Below, in pieces: positions 1 through 9,282 of a DNA stretch of 41,561 nt. Within the stretch, counting starts at the first letter, position 1, and every line of letters begins with the position of its first letter. The stretch is from Limnohabitans sp. Rim8 (GTDB lineage Bacteria > Pseudomonadota > Gammaproteobacteria > Burkholderiales > Burkholderiaceae_C), in the NCBI GenBank assembly GCA_945901045.1, contig CAMDKK010000035.1, forward strand, positions 1 to 41,561, read 5' to 3'. Below the pieces are notes generated by a model. The model did not search any database and was not told the origin of the DNA. It saw only the letters and a program-made list of their open reading frames with translations. The position numbers and the translations under genes were made by a program.

Positions 1-82
1 GCCCTTGAGGCAACCAGTCTTGCAATGCGCTGGGCAGCAGTTGCTGCTGTTCAGGGTGGTAGGCGATGTAGCTTGCAGTCAT
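1..82 (-). CDS. IS1182-like transposase, 5' end only
   Basis: The minus strand opens with ATG at 82 and reads MTASYIAYHPEQQQLLPSAL, then QDWLPQG, to the window edge. This start, with an early 'YxPEQQxLLP' and then 'DWLPxG', is typical of IS1182-group DDE transposases. Only 27 residues are in the window. The catalytic domain lies outside, so the family call is from memory of the N-terminal pattern. It is transcribed away from the DNA ligase fragment, which loses its normal sequence just upstream of this ATG. I infer that the element's end lies between about 82 and 140. I could not identify a terminal inverted repeat because the other end is not visible. Confidence 0.62.
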   Translation of the reverse strand, partial: MTASYIAYHPEQQQLLPSALQDWLPQG

Positions 83-115
83 CTATCTATAACGCGCCAG
101 CTCACATTTTTGTTG

Positions 116-472
116 TCAGGGATTGGCTTCTGCCGCCCAGACTCCTAGCCACAATTCGCCATCGAGTGCGTTGGGGGGTAAGGAAGCAGTGAACCACGGG
201 GGCGCCGCCATCGGACGGCCACTTCGAAAACGCAGCAATTGACCATCCCACAAGGCTCGAACGCCGTCGAGCTTTTCACTGACCCAATAGCCTGCCGGGT
301 CCGCCCCCTGGGTCCAAGCTGTTGCCAACATTACACGGCCAGCAGTTGCATCGGTTTGGGTCAAGTTCGGTTCTGCTAGCGGAGGTGATTGAGCCCAAGT
401 TGGCGCTCCAAACCCAGTCAAACCCAACCCAACGCGCATCGCGGCCACACGCCGCGACACATTATTTTTCAT
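116..472 (-). pseudogene. ATP-dependent DNA ligase (exported type), truncated
   Basis: Start ATG at 472 is preceded by a purine-rich AGGGGAG ribosome site. The product has a Sec-like leader ending near 'APTWAQS', then the nucleotidyl-transfer motif SEKLDGVRALWDG. The Lys in K-x-D-G is the adenylated residue of ATP-dependent ligases. It continues through 'NALDGELWLG', the usual text before the conserved 'RGRFEAL' block. That block is missing: the frame runs on as VWAAEANP and stops at 116-118. The remaining roughly 150 residues of adenylation and OB-fold domains are absent, and a transposase start lies about 35 bases beyond. What remains (118 residues) is probably inactive. The break by an insertion sequence is an inference. 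Confidence 0.72.
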
Positions 473-569
473 TGTCACTCTCCCCTTACTGTCTTTTTTT
501 TCCGCCTTCGACCGCATCAAGGCGGCACAGTTCAAGGCTTCAAACCTGCTCAACCCATGTGAGAAAGCA

Positions 570-1139
570 TCAACTCATCAAGCGCGATGAGCGCGGCACA
601 TGGGCCATCAAAAATGCCATTTGGTCGACCAAAATCCGACGGTTTCGCAAAATAAAGTCCTCCCACAGGCTCGGCACATAAGGCGCATAAAGCAAGGGCA
701 TGCCGGCTTGCTCAGGTGTGCGGTGGCTCTTTCGGTGGTTGCAGGCGCGGCACGAAGTGACCACGTTCATCCAGGTGTCAACCCCTTTTTGCGCGAACGG
801 CACGATGTGCTCGCGGGTGAGTTCGGTTTCATGAAAATGGTTACCGCAATAAGCGCAGATATTGCGGTCCCGAATGAACAACTTGCCATTGGTCAAACCC
901 GGACGCGTGTCAAAAGGATTGATCTTGGGCACACCCCGGGTGCCAATGATGCTGTTGACACGAATGATGGACTGATCCCCCGTGATGGCATTGTGGCCGC
1001 CGTGAAAAACGGCAACTTCTTGTCCTGCCTCCCAGCGCACTTCTTCGGCGGCGTAGTACATAACCGCCTCTTCCAGACTGATCCACGACTGGGGTAGCCC
1101 TTGGGCTGACAACTTCAAGACCTTCAATCGCGCCTCCAT
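570..1139 (-). CDS. HNH endonuclease family protein
   Basis: A 189-residue protein with a complete HNH nuclease core in its C-terminal half. CAYCG and CRACNHRK provide two Cys pairs for the structural zinc. Between them, LTREHIVP carries the catalytic His, and the Asn and His of the second half follow. The N-terminal part (KVLKLSAQGLPQSWISLEEA) matches a widespread proteobacterial group of stand-alone HNH proteins of unknown biological role. The start at 1139 was chosen because homologues begin near 'KVLKLS'; the longer frame to 1208 adds unrelated sequence. No strong ribosome site is visible. It is divergent from ribF with a 190-bp gap. No restriction or toxin partner lies next to it, so a housekeeping role is more likely than defence, but this is unproven. 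Confidence 0.8.
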   Translation of the reverse strand: MEARLKVLKLSAQGLPQSWISLEEAVMYYAAEEVRWEAGQEVAVFHGGHNAITGDQSIIRVNSIIGTRGVPKINPFDTRPGLTNGKLFIRDRNICAYCGNHFHETELTREHIVPFAQKGVDTWMNVVTSCRACNHRKSHRTPEQAGMPLLYAPYVPSLWEDFILRNRRILVDQMAFLMAHVPRSSRLMS

Positions 1140-1329
1140 CCAACAGTTAAAAACCACTGACTTGAAACATGAACGTCCATACCGCACAGTCGGTGTGCTT
1201 TTGAGCACATCAAACAGGCATTGGATAAGTCACAATATACGCTGTATTGAAGACAACTTGACGACAACACTGGCGTTTTCCCGGCCTTTTCCCGGCGTTT
1301 TTCCTCTGGCACACATCACAAGACCCCCC

Positions 1330-2367
1330 ATGAAGGTATTTCGCGGCTTCAACCACCCAGGCATTGCGCAAGCTTGTGCCTTGACCATAGGCAACTTTGA
1401 CGGCGTCCACCGGGGCCACCAGGCCATGCTGGCCTTGCTCAAAAACGAAGCATCGCACCGGGGCATCGCCAGTTGTGTGATGAGCTTTGAGCCCCATCCG
1501 CGTGACTATTTTGCGGCCTTGCTGAACAAACCCGAATTGGCCCCCGAACGCATAGCCACCTTGCGCGACAAACTGACCGAGTTGGCCCGTTGCGGCATCG
1601 ATCAAGTTGTGGTGCTGCCCTTTGATGCGAAATTGGCCCAACAAAAGCCGCAGGCGTTCATTGCTGAAGTACTTTTGCAAGGTTTAGGTGCGCGTTACGT
1701 GCTGGTGGGCGACGACTTCCGATTTGGCGCACAACGCGCAGGTGACTACGCCATGCTCGATGCCGCAGGTCAACAAAGAGGCTTCGATGTGGCCCGGATG
1801 AACAGCTACGAAGTGCACGGTCTGCGCGTGTCCAGTTCGGCCGTGCGCAGCGCCTTGAACTGCGGCGATATGCACGAAGTCACACGACTGCTGGGTCGGC
1901 CCTTCAGCATCAGCGGTCACGTCATTCATGGGCGCAAACTGGGTCGTTCGCTGGGTGCCAGCCAGTCCGGTGGCGACGATGGTTTTCGCACCCTGAACTT
2001 ACGCTTTAATCACGACAAACCTGCTGCCAGTGGCATTTTTGCCGTTCAAGTTCATGGCCTTGCCGCACAAGCGCTGATTGGGGTGGCCAATCTGGGCAAA
2101 CGCCCGTCTCTGGACCCGACGGATGTGAATGGCGGACGGGTACTTTTGGAGGTCCATTGTTTCGACTGGCCTGCTCATCTGGGAGCCGAAGAGGGGTACG
2201 GTAAAATCATTCGTGTGGACCTGCTGCACAAATTACACGACGAACTCAAGTACGACAGCTTTGACGCCCTGACAAAGGGCATTGCCAAAGACTGTGACGA
2301 TGCGCGTGCGTTCTTTGCGTCCCGGCATGGGCAAACCCAACGTCAAAACACGCGCGACCGAATTTGA
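1330..2367 (+). CDS. ribF: Bifunctional riboflavin kinase / FAD synthetase
   Basis: Makes FMN from riboflavin and then FAD from FMN in the cytoplasm. The 345-residue length is about normal with ATG at 1330; the longer frame from 1162 adds no conserved sequence. The N-terminal adenylyltransferase domain shows TIGNFDGVHRGHQ (phosphate-binding HxGH type) and SSSAVRSAL. The C-terminal flavokinase begins at 'GRKLGRSLG' and includes GVANLGKRPS. The usual PTAN motif after LGRxLG is displaced: there is an insert (ASQSGGDDG) and then FRTLNLRF, so TLN probably fills the PTAN role, as I recall for other Comamonadaceae. It lies upstream of ileS and lspA in the order common in proteobacteria, with a 98-bp gap before ileS. 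Confidence 0.95.
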   Translation: MKVFRGFNHPGIAQACALTIGNFDGVHRGHQAMLALLKNEASHRGIASCVMSFEPHPRDYFAALLNKPELAPERIATLRDKLTELARCGIDQVVVLPFDAKLAQQKPQAFIAEVLLQGLGARYVLVGDDFRFGAQRAGDYAMLDAAGQQRGFDVARMNSYEVHGLRVSSSAVRSALNCGDMHEVTRLLGRPFSISGHVIHGRKLGRSLGASQSGGDDGFRTLNLRFNHDKPAASGIFAVQVHGLAAQALIGVANLGKRPSLDPTDVNGGRVLLEVHCFDWPAHLGAEEGYGKIIRVDLLHKLHDELKYDSFDALTKGIAKDCDDARAFFASRHGQTQRQNTRDRI

Positions 2368-2465
2368 CCTTGGTCGACCCGCATGGCGCAGTGCTTGTGC
2401 CCTGTTCAACCCCAATACGTCTCGACTGCGACTTGTGCAGTCCTGCTCTTTTTGATTGATTTTCC

Positions 2466-5324
2466 ATGTCCGAAGCCAAAACGAATTACCGCGCCACATT
2501 GAACATGCCAGACACACCGTTTCCGATGCGGGGCGATCTGCCAAAGCGAGAGCCAGGCTGGCTCCAGAGCTGGAACAACGAAGGCTTGTACAAAAGACTG
2601 CGCATGGCGCGCCAAGGTGCGCCGCTGTTTGTATTGCACGACGGCCCCCCCTATGCCAACGGCAAGTTGCACATCGGGCACGCGCTGAACAAAGTGCTGA
2701 AAGACATGATCGTCAAGTCCAAACAATTGGCTGGCTTTGATGCGCAATACATCCCCGGTTGGGACTGTCATGGCTTACCGATTGAGAACGCCATTGAGAA
2801 ACTGCATGGCCGCAAACTCAGCCGCGATGACATGCAAGCCAAAAGCCGCGCCTTTGCCACCGAGCAAATCGACCAGCAACGGGAAGACTTCAAGCGCCTG
2901 GGTGTGCTGGGCGACTGGGAGCGCCCCTACCGCACCATGGACCCCGCCAACGAAGCCGGAGAAATTCGGGCGTTCAAGCGCGTCATCGAACGCGGCTTTG
3001 TGTACCGTGGCCTCAAGCCCGTTTACTGGTGCTTTGACTGCGGCTCGAGTCTGGCCGAATTCGAAATCGAATACCAGGACAAGCAAAGCGACACGCTGGA
3101 CGTGGCGTTTGAGACGGATGACGCGGCAGCACTGGCAGCCGCATTTGGTTTGAAAGCTCTGCCCGCTGGTCCAAGCGCTTTTGCGGTGATTTGGACCACA
3201 ACGGCCTGGACCATCCCCGCCAACCAGGCTCTGAATGCCCACCCCGAGCTGAGCTACGCGCTGGTGCAAACCGACAAGGGCTGCTTGGTTCTGGCCGAGT
3301 CGCTGGTGGACAAATGCCTGGAGCGCTTTGGCCTGACCGGCACCCTGCTGGCCACTGCCAAAGGCGCCGCACTGGGAGGCCTGAACTTCCGCCACCCGCT
3401 GTACGATGCAGATGCAGGCTACAAACGCCTGTCGCCCGTGTACCTGGCCGAGTACGTCAGCGACAGCGATGGCACGGGCTTGGTTCACTCTTCACCTGCT
3501 TATGGCGTGGATGACTTCAACTCCTGCATCGCTAACGGCATGTCCTACGACGACATCCTGAACCCGGTGCAAGGCAACGGGACCTATGCCGCAGACTTTC
3601 CGCTGTTTGGCGGCCTGCACATTTGGAAAGCCATTCCCGTGGTGCTTGACGCGTTGCGGGGCGCCGGCCGCTTGCTTTCCACAGTAACCATTACCCACAG
3701 CTACCCGCACTGCTGGCGTCATAAAACGCCCGTAATTTACCGCGCAGCGGCCCAATGGTTTGTGCGCATGGACGAAGGCGAAGGCGTTTTCACCCTAGAC
3801 AAAGCGCCCAAGACCCTGCGGCAACTGGCACTGGACGCGATTGAGCAAACGCACTTTTACCCCGAGAACGGCAAAACCCGTTTGCGCGACATGATTGCCA
3901 ACCGCCCCGACTGGTGCATCTCACGCCAGCGCAGTTGGGGGGTACCCGTGCCCTTCTTCTTGCACAAGGACAGCGGCGAGTTGCACCCGCGCACCATGGC
4001 CATTCTGGACCAAGCTGCCGACATTGTGGAGCGTGGTGGCATCGAGGCCTGGAGCCGCGTGACCAGCGAAGAGATCTTGAACCAAGCCGGCGATGACGCT
4101 GCCAGTTACAGCAAGAGCACCGACATTTTGGAAGTGTGGTTTGACTCCGGCAGCACCTTCGAACACGTCTTGCGTGGCAGCCATAAGGACGCTTATGACC
4201 GCCCCCCCTTTCACACCGAGGGCCCAGAAACCGACTTGTACTTGGAAGGCCACGATCAACACCGCGGCTGGTTCCACAGCTCGCTGCTTTTAGGCTGCGC
4301 CTTGTACGACCGTGCACCCTACAAGGGTCTGCTAACGCATGGCTTTGCGACTGACGGCCAAGGCCGCAAGATGAGCAAGAGCCTGGGCAACACCGTCGCG
4401 CCGCAAGAAGTGACCGACAAAATGGGCGCAGAAATCGTGCGCTTGTGGGTCGCCGCAACCGATTACTCGGGTGACTTGAACATCGACGACAAAATCTTGG
4501 CCCGCGTGGTCGACGCCTACCGCCGCATCCGCAACACCTTGCGTTTCTTGATGGCCAACGTCAGCGACTTCGACCCCGTCAAAGACTTCGTAGCCTATGA
4601 CGACTTGCTGGAAATTGACCAATACGCCCTTTCGCGTGCAGCACAATTGCAAACCGACATCCTGGCGCACTTTCAGGTTTATGAGTTCCACCCCGTGGTC
4701 TCCAAGCTGCAGGTGTACTGCTCTGAAGACCTCGGCGCGTTTTACCTCGATGTGCTGAAAGACCGTTTGTACACCTCTGCAGCCAAGTCATTGGCGCGTC
4801 GCAGTGCACAAACTGTATTGCATCAAATCACCCACGCCATGTTGCGTTGGATGGCGCCCTTCCTCAGCTTTACCGCCGAAGAAGCTTGGGCCGTGTTTGG
4901 TTATTCTGAATCTATCTTTCTGGAAACCTTTGCGGATCTGGGCCCCGTCGATACGGAGTTGCTGTCTAAATGGGGGCGTGTTCGCGAGATCCGTGATGTG
5001 GTCAACAAAGACATCGAAACCGTTCGCACAGAAGGCTCGGTGGGTTCCTCCTTGCAAGCCAATGTGACCGTGACCGCCAACCCGCAAGACCTGGCCTTGC
5101 TGGCCAGTTTGGGGGGAGATGCCAAGTTCGTGTTCATCACTTCTGTACTCTCACTGGCCGCTGGAGACACCTTGTCCACCCAGGTTCAAGCCAGCCAGGA
5201 TGTGAAATGCGAGCGGTGCTGGCATTACCGTGCCGATGTCGGCATGGATGCAGCCCATCCGAGCCTGTGCGGACGTTGCACCAGCAACCTGTTCGCTGAG
5301 GGCGAAAAACGCCTGATTGCCTGA
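2466..5324 (+). CDS. ileS: Isoleucyl-tRNA synthetase
   Basis: Charges tRNA-Ile with isoleucine and edits mischarged valine. The 952-residue class I synthetase is full length. The HIGH motif is at residues 69-72 ([11 protein letters not shown]) and KMSKS at 635-639 ([10 protein letters not shown]). The inserted editing domain carries the usual [15 protein letters not shown] sequence. The C-terminus has a zinc site of two Cys pairs, about residues 915/918 (CERCW) and 935/938 (CGRC), as in the bacterial IleS type found in E. coli. lspA starts only 17 bases after its stop, so the two genes are probably co-transcribed. No leader regulation such as a T-box is seen in the 98 bases upstream, as expected for a proteobacterium. 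Confidence 0.98.
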   Translation: MSEAKTNYRATLNMPDTPFPMRGDLPKREPGWLQSWNNEGLYKRLRMARQGAPLFVLHDGPPYANGKLHIGHALNKVLKDMIVKSKQLAGFDAQYIPGWDCHGLPIENAIEKLHGRKLSRDDMQAKSRAFATEQIDQQREDFKRLGVLGDWERPYRTMDPANEAGEIRAFKRVIERGFVYRGLKPVYWCFDCGSSLAEFEIEYQDKQSDTLDVAFETDDAAALAAAFGLKALPAGPSAFAVIWTTTAWTIPANQALNAHPELSYALVQTDKGCLVLAESLVDKCLERFGLTGTLLATAKGAALGGLNFRHPLYDADAGYKRLSPVYLAEYVSDSDGTGLVHSSPAYGVDDFNSCIANGMSYDDILNPVQGNGTYAADFPLFGGLHIWKAIPVVLDALRGAGRLLSTVTITHSYPHCWRHKTPVIYRAAAQWFVRMDEGEGVFTLDKAPKTLRQLALDAIEQTHFYPENGKTRLRDMIANRPDWCISRQRSWGVPVPFFLHKDSGELHPRTMAILDQAADIVERGGIEAWSRVTSEEILNQAGDDAASYSKSTDILEVWFDSGSTFEHVLRGSHKDAYDRPPFHTEGPETDLYLEGHDQHRGWFHSSLLLGCALYDRAPYKGLLTHGFATDGQGRKMSKSLGNTVAPQEVTDKMGAEIVRLWVAATDYSGDLNIDDKILARVVDAYRRIRNTLRFLMANVSDFDPVKDFVAYDDLLEIDQYALSRAAQLQTDILAHFQVYEFHPVVSKLQVYCSEDLGAFYLDVLKDRLYTSAAKSLARRSAQTVLHQITHAMLRWMAPFLSFTAEEAWAVFGYSESIFLETFADLGPVDTELLSKWGRVREIRDVVNKDIETVRTEGSVGSSLQANVTVTANPQDLALLASLGGDAKFVFITSVLSLAAGDTLSTQVQASQDVKCERCWHYRADVGMDAAHPSLCGRCTSNLFAEGEKRLIA

Positions 5325-5341
5325 TAACTCCCTAACTGACC

Positions 5342-5848
5342 ATGGCCAAAAAATCGTCACGCACCCTCTCGCGCTCTGGCGCCAGCCTATGGCTGTGGCT
5401 AGGTCTGGCCTTGCTGATACTGCTGGCCGATCAATTCACCAAAATTTGGATCATCGGCACCTACCAACTTGGCGACAGTTTGCCGCTGAGTTCGTTTTTT
5501 AATTTGGTCAGGGTGCACAACAGCGGCGCAGCGTTTTCTTTCCTGGCGCAAGCGGGGGGGTGGCAGCGTTGGTTCTTCACGGGTCTGGGCAGTGTCGCGG
5601 CCTTGTTGATGATCTGGATGCTCACTCAACACGCGGGTCAAAGACTCTTTGGCTTTGCCATCGCCTGCGTATTGGGCGGCGCTGTGGGCAACGTGATTGA
5701 CCGCGTACTGTACGGCTATGTGGTGGACTTTCTGGACTTCCATTACGCGGGCATCCACTTCCCGGCGTTCAATGTGGCAGACAGCGCCATCACCCTGGGC
5801 GCTGTCTGCCTGATCCTCGACGAAGTGCTGCGCGTTCGCCGAGGATAG
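5342..5848 (+). CDS. lspA: Lipoprotein signal peptidase (signal peptidase II)
   Basis: Inner-membrane aspartic protease that cuts the signal peptide from lipidated prolipoproteins. Its 168 residues contain about four membrane helices. The two catalytic Asp residues are visible: Asp120 in VGNVIDR and Asp147 in FNVADSA. The conserved [10 protein letters not shown] sequence is at 60-69. It lies directly behind ileS, the classical ileS-lspA pairing. Several lipoproteins in this window (the GH16, GH17 and glucan-binding proteins with lipobox cysteines) would be substrates of this enzyme. It converges with the quinone oxidoreductase, 9 bases away. No clear terminator separates them. Confidence 0.97.
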   Translation: MAKKSSRTLSRSGASLWLWLGLALLILLADQFTKIWIIGTYQLGDSLPLSSFFNLVRVHNSGAAFSFLAQAGGWQRWFFTGLGSVAALLMIWMLTQHAGQRLFGFAIACVLGGAVGNVIDRVLYGYVVDFLDFHYAGIHFPAFNVADSAITLGAVCLILDEVLRVRRG

Positions 5849-5857
5849 GCTGACACT

Positions 5858-6841
5858 TTACAGCGTGATGACCGTGCAGCCCGTGGTGTTGCGGGCTTCA
5901 AGATCGCGGTGCGCTTGCGCCACATTGGCCAAGGTGTAGGTCTGGTCGATGCGGATTTTGACTTGGCCCTTGACCACCACATCGAACAACTCATCGGCCA
6001 TTTCTTGGCAAGTCTCGCGAGTAGCGATGTGGGTGAACAGTGTTTGACGCGTCACGTAAATCGAACCTTTACCGCCCAAAATACCCGGCGCAAATGGTGC
6101 TACGGGCCCAGAGGCATTGCCGAAACTGGCCATCAAACCAAAAGGCATCAAGCAGTCCAAGGACTTGTCCCAGGTGTCTTTGCCCACCGAGTCGTACACC
6201 ACCTTCACGCCCTTGCCGCCGGTGATTTCTTTCACGCGCGCTGCAAAGTCTTCGGTGTTGTAGTTGATCACAAAGGCGGCGCCATGGTCTTTGGCCAGTT
6301 GGCATTTGGCATCGCTGCCTGCGGTGCCAATCAACTGGTAACCCAGCGCCTGAGCCCACTGGCTAGCAATCAGGCCCACACCCCCGGCAGCGGCGTGGAA
6401 CAAAACAAAGTCGCCTGCTTTCAAGCCGCCTTGCGGCATGGTGCGTTTGAGCAGGTATTGCGCCGTCAAGCCTTTGAGCATCATGGCCGCGCCGGTTTCA
6501 AAGCTGATCGGGTCCGGTAATTTGCACACGCACTTGGCGGGCATGACGCGCTCTTCGCTGTAGCTGCCGGGCGGGTTGCTGGCGTAGGCGGCGCGGTCCC
6601 CCACTTTGAGGTGCGCCACACCCTCTCCCACGGCCTCCACAATGCCGGAAGCTTCCATGCCCAAGCTCAATGGCATGGGAAATGGATACAGTCCCGAGCG
6701 TTGGTAGACATCGATGAAATTCAAGCCAATGGCTTTGTGACGGATACGGATTTCACCGGGACCCGGCTGGCCCACCGGCAAATTCACCAGTTTCATTTCT
6801 TCGGGGCCACCATGTTGGGCAATTTGGACGGTCAAGCTCAT
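5858..6841 (-). CDS. NADPH:quinone oxidoreductase, zinc-free MDR family
   Basis: A 327-residue medium-chain dehydrogenase/reductase of the zeta-crystallin/QOR type. The N-terminal GroES-like domain includes HKAIGLNFIDVYQRSGLYP and lacks the Cys/His zinc ligands of alcohol dehydrogenases. The Rossmann domain carries HAAAGGVGLIASQWA (A-x-x-G-x-x-G nucleotide site). 'GKGVKVVYDSVGKDTWDKSL' follows, as in Qor proteins. It probably reduces quinones or activated alkenes with NADPH; the true substrate cannot be read from sequence. It appears to be a single gene: divergent from the EamA transporter and convergent with lspA. Confidence 0.92.
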   Translation of the reverse strand: MSLTVQIAQHGGPEEMKLVNLPVGQPGPGEIRIRHKAIGLNFIDVYQRSGLYPFPMPLSLGMEASGIVEAVGEGVAHLKVGDRAAYASNPPGSYSEERVMPAKCVCKLPDPISFETGAAMMLKGLTAQYLLKRTMPQGGLKAGDFVLFHAAAGGVGLIASQWAQALGYQLIGTAGSDAKCQLAKDHGAAFVINYNTEDFAARVKEITGGKGVKVVYDSVGKDTWDKSLDCLMPFGLMASFGNASGPVAPFAPGILGGKGSIYVTRQTLFTHIATRETCQEMADELFDVVVKGQVKIRIDQTYTLANVAQAHRDLEARNTTGCTVITL

Positions 6842-6961
6842 GTGAATCTCCGGCAGATTGAGGTTTAAGAGGGTTTAAAAAAGATGCTCGCGTGACTGTG
6901 CCACGAAATCCCAGTTCATGGGCGACAGCAGCGCAGTCGCCTGCACGTTACAGTCACCGGT

Positions 6962-7873
6962 ATGACACAGCCACTGGCACTTCGCACCGCACTCTTGCTC
7001 ACCATTCCGCCCCTTTTATGGGCGGGCAATGCGGTGGTGGGCCGCCTGGTAGGCCCCTTGGTGCCACCGATCACCTTGAACTTTTTACGTTGGATCGTGG
7101 CGTTTTTCATTTTGCTGCCCTTGGCCTATCCGGTGTTTCGCTCGGGCAGCGGTCTGTGGTCCCATTGGCGTCGCTTTGCGGTGCTGAGTTTGCTGGGCGT
7201 GGGCTGCTACAACGCGCTGCAGTACCTGGCTTTGCAAACCTCCACGCCCTTGAACGTGACCCTGGTGGCGTCCAGCACGCCGGTATTTATGTTGGTCTTG
7301 GGTGCCCTGTTCTTCAAAGCACCGGTGCGCCGGCCTCAAGTGGCCGGGGCATTGCTGTCTATTTCGGGGGTGGCCGTGGTGCTCAGCCGTGGCGAATGGG
7401 CACAACTGCTGCAAGTGCAATTTGTACCCGGCGACCTGTACATCCTGCTGGCCACGGCCTGTTGGTCGCTATACAGTTGGCTGTTGACACGTCGTGCGGA
7501 ACCTGAAGCTTTACGCCAAAATTGGTCTGCCTTCTTGATGGCGCAGGTCATCTTTGGTTTGGGCTGGTCCGGGGCATTCTCCGCAGCAGAATGGGCATGG
7601 ACTGACGCCCACATCACTTGGGGCTGGCCCTTGTTGAGCGCGCTGGCTTTCGTGGCTGTCGGTCCAGCCGTTTTGGCTTACCGATGCTGGGGCGAAGGCG
7701 TTCAACTGGCGGGCCCTGCGGTGGCCGGTTTTTTCTCTAACCTGACCCCGCTGTTTGCAGCCCTGCTGTCTGCCGCCTTTTTGGGCGAGTTACCACACCC
7801 TTACCATGTGCTGGCTTTTGCTCTGATTGTGGGGGGGATTGTGGTGTCTTCAAGGCGCTTGGCAAATCACTGA
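6962..7873 (+). CDS. EamA-family (DMT) metabolite exporter
   Basis: A 303-residue inner-membrane protein with about ten hydrophobic helices, in the two-repeat EamA arrangement. The first repeat begins 'LLWAGNAVVGRLVGPLVPPITLNF', split here as LLWAGNAVVGRL and PPITLNFLRW. The second begins near 'GDLYILLATACWSLYSWLLTR', with DLYILLATACWSLYSW recognisable. The helix end 'PLFAALLSAAFLGE' is the usual EamA signature before the last helix. The family exports amino acids, nucleobases or other small metabolites; the substrate is unknown. It is convergent with the SDR gene, 14 bases apart. A related but decayed EamA gene lies 0.8 kb further on. Confidence 0.9.
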   Translation: MTQPLALRTALLLTIPPLLWAGNAVVGRLVGPLVPPITLNFLRWIVAFFILLPLAYPVFRSGSGLWSHWRRFAVLSLLGVGCYNALQYLALQTSTPLNVTLVASSTPVFMLVLGALFFKAPVRRPQVAGALLSISGVAVVLSRGEWAQLLQVQFVPGDLYILLATACWSLYSWLLTRRAEPEALRQNWSAFLMAQVIFGLGWSGAFSAAEWAWTDAHITWGWPLLSALAFVAVGPAVLAYRCWGEGVQLAGPAVAGFFSNLTPLFAALLSAAFLGELPHPYHVLAFALIVGGIVVSSRRLANH

Positions 7874-7887
7874 AGCGCCCCGAAAAA

Positions 7888-8688
7888 TCAATAAGTCCCC
7901 GGGTAAGCCCCACCATCGGCCAATACGTTTTGACCCGTCATGTAGGCGGCATGCTGGCTGCATAAGAATGCGCAGATCGCACCAAACTCTTGCGGATTCC
8001 CGTAACGCCCAGCGGGAATTTGCGCTTGCTGAATGACGCGCATCTCCTCGATGGTCTTGCCCGCTTTCTGGGCCATGGCTGGCAAGGTTGCGCGAATGCG
8101 GTCGGTGTCAAAGCGGCCGGGCAAGAGGTTGTTGATGGTCACGCCCTGGCCCGCAATCTTGCTGCGCGATGTGCCGGCGACAAAACCCGTCAAGCCACTG
8201 CGCGCGCCATTGGACAGGCCCAGCACATCGATGGGCGATTTCACCGAGCTGGAAGTGATGTTCACAATCCGGCCAAAGCCGCGTGCAGCCATACCGTCCA
8301 CCGTGGCTTTGATCAGCTCTATAGGCGTCAGCATATTGGCGTCAATGGCCTTGATCCAGGCATCGCGGTCCCAGTCACGGAAATCGCCTGGAGGGGGTCC
8401 GCCGGCATTGGTGACCACAATGTCAAAGTTCTTGCCTGGTCCCCCAGCGACATTGAACAAGGCTTCACGGCCAGCCTCCGTGGTGATGTCCGCCGCAACC
8501 GCAATCAATTTGACTTGGGGTCCTGCTTCGGCCTGCATCACTGCCACGGCCGCATTCAAGACCTCGGCACCCCGCGCCACCAACACCACGTTGACGCCTT
8601 CATGCGCCAGCGCACGCGCGCAACCCCAACCCAAACCTTTGCTCGCGCCGCCGACCAGCGCCCATTTGCCTGCAATACCTAAGTCCAT
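7888..8688 (-). CDS. SDR-family oxidoreductase lacking canonical YxxxK
   Basis: A 266-residue classical-length short-chain dehydrogenase/reductase. ATG at 8688 is chosen for its good AAGGAG site; the longer frame to 8718 reads through it. The cofactor loop is GGASKGLGWG and NAGGPP marks the substrate side. After the catalytic-strand Ser (NITSSSVKSP), the expected YxxxK helix reads VLGLSNGARSGLTGF: Tyr is replaced by Ser/Asn and Lys by Arg. Such sequences are annotated as '3-oxoacyl-ACP reductase-like', but ordinary Tyr-Lys catalysis cannot operate. The substrate is unknown. It lies downstream of the decayed EamA gene and may be the last gene of the tct-ggt transcript. Confidence 0.88.
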   Translation of the reverse strand: MDLGIAGKWALVGGASKGLGWGCARALAHEGVNVVLVARGAEVLNAAVAVMQAEAGPQVKLIAVAADITTEAGREALFNVAGGPGKNFDIVVTNAGGPPPGDFRDWDRDAWIKAIDANMLTPIELIKATVDGMAARGFGRIVNITSSSVKSPIDVLGLSNGARSGLTGFVAGTSRSKIAGQGVTINNLLPGRFDTDRIRATLPAMAQKAGKTIEEMRVIQQAQIPAGRYGNPQEFGAICAFLCSQHAAYMTGQNVLADGGAYPGTY

Positions 8689-8710
8689 GTCTATCTCCTT
8701 GAATTGAAAG

Positions 8711-9282
8711 TTAAACACGCGCAGCGCGCGTGAGCCAAAAAAAACTCACCACCAAAATCGTCCCTGCAATGATCCAACCATTGAAAGGCTCGTCCAGTAG
8801 CAAAACACCCAATGATACGGTCGACATCGGCCCAATCAGGCGCGTTTGTGCTGTCAAGACGGTTCCGATGCGTTCAATCGCGATCATGACCCAGCGCACT
8901 GGCAAGACGGTACACGCGACTCAACTGGCCCATCCCGTCAAATGAAGGGACCCCAAACGCTGAACCAGTTGGCCACTGTAAGTCAGGTAGCAGGCACAGG
9001 TCACAGCGCTGCAAAAAATCAGTCCAGAGCCGAGCCCCACTGTGCCGAACCAATCTTGACGCGTCATGGCGTCAAGGCCGCTTGGCCGCGCCCCGCCCAC
9101 AAGGTCATGGCCAGAAACAGGGGAAATGCAAACAACATGCGCAGCATCAGCAAAGTGACGGCATTTATCCCATGGCGATAGGCGAGCTTGACAATGATGG
9201 CCTTGCCGCTGAAAGCGATGGGGCCCACCGCTGCCAACAACAAGCCACTTGTGAGGGGATTTTTTTGCGCTGTTGCCGTCAA
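8711..9282 (-). pseudogene. Decayed EamA/DMT transporter gene
   Basis: Three EamA-like stretches lie in series on the minus strand. The first starts at TTG 9282 (PLTSGLLLAAVGPIAFSGKA, MLRMLFAFPLFLAM) and stops at 9064-9066. The second is in another frame (QDWFGTVGLG, FCSAVTCACYLTYSGQLVQR). An in-frame TGA at 8921-8923 follows, then MIAIERIGTVLTAQT and GPMSTVSLGVLLLDEPF run on in the same frame to 8711. About 190 codons remain of a family length near 300. The joins TVGLG/SGLIF and TVLPV/RWVM skip family segments, so two internal deletions add to one frameshift and one nonsense codon. The TTG overlaps the ggt stop, so it was once translationally coupled to ggt. Confidence 0.8.

Noticed and set aside
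570-1139. HNH protein as part of a defence or toxin system
   Set aside because: No methylase, restriction subunit, immunity gene or polymorphic-toxin module lies beside it; its neighbours are housekeeping genes and an IS-damaged ligase.
1221-1248. A promoter or operator (TTGGAT...TGTATT; imperfect CAATA/TATTG repeat) for ribF
   Set aside because: The boxes are poor and the repeat is imperfect; I cannot support a specific promoter in the 190-bp ribF-HNH gap.
2368-2465. Possible T-box or attenuator before ileS
   Set aside because: No specifier loop or terminator/antiterminator pair is seen in 98 bases, and T-boxes are not expected in proteobacteria.
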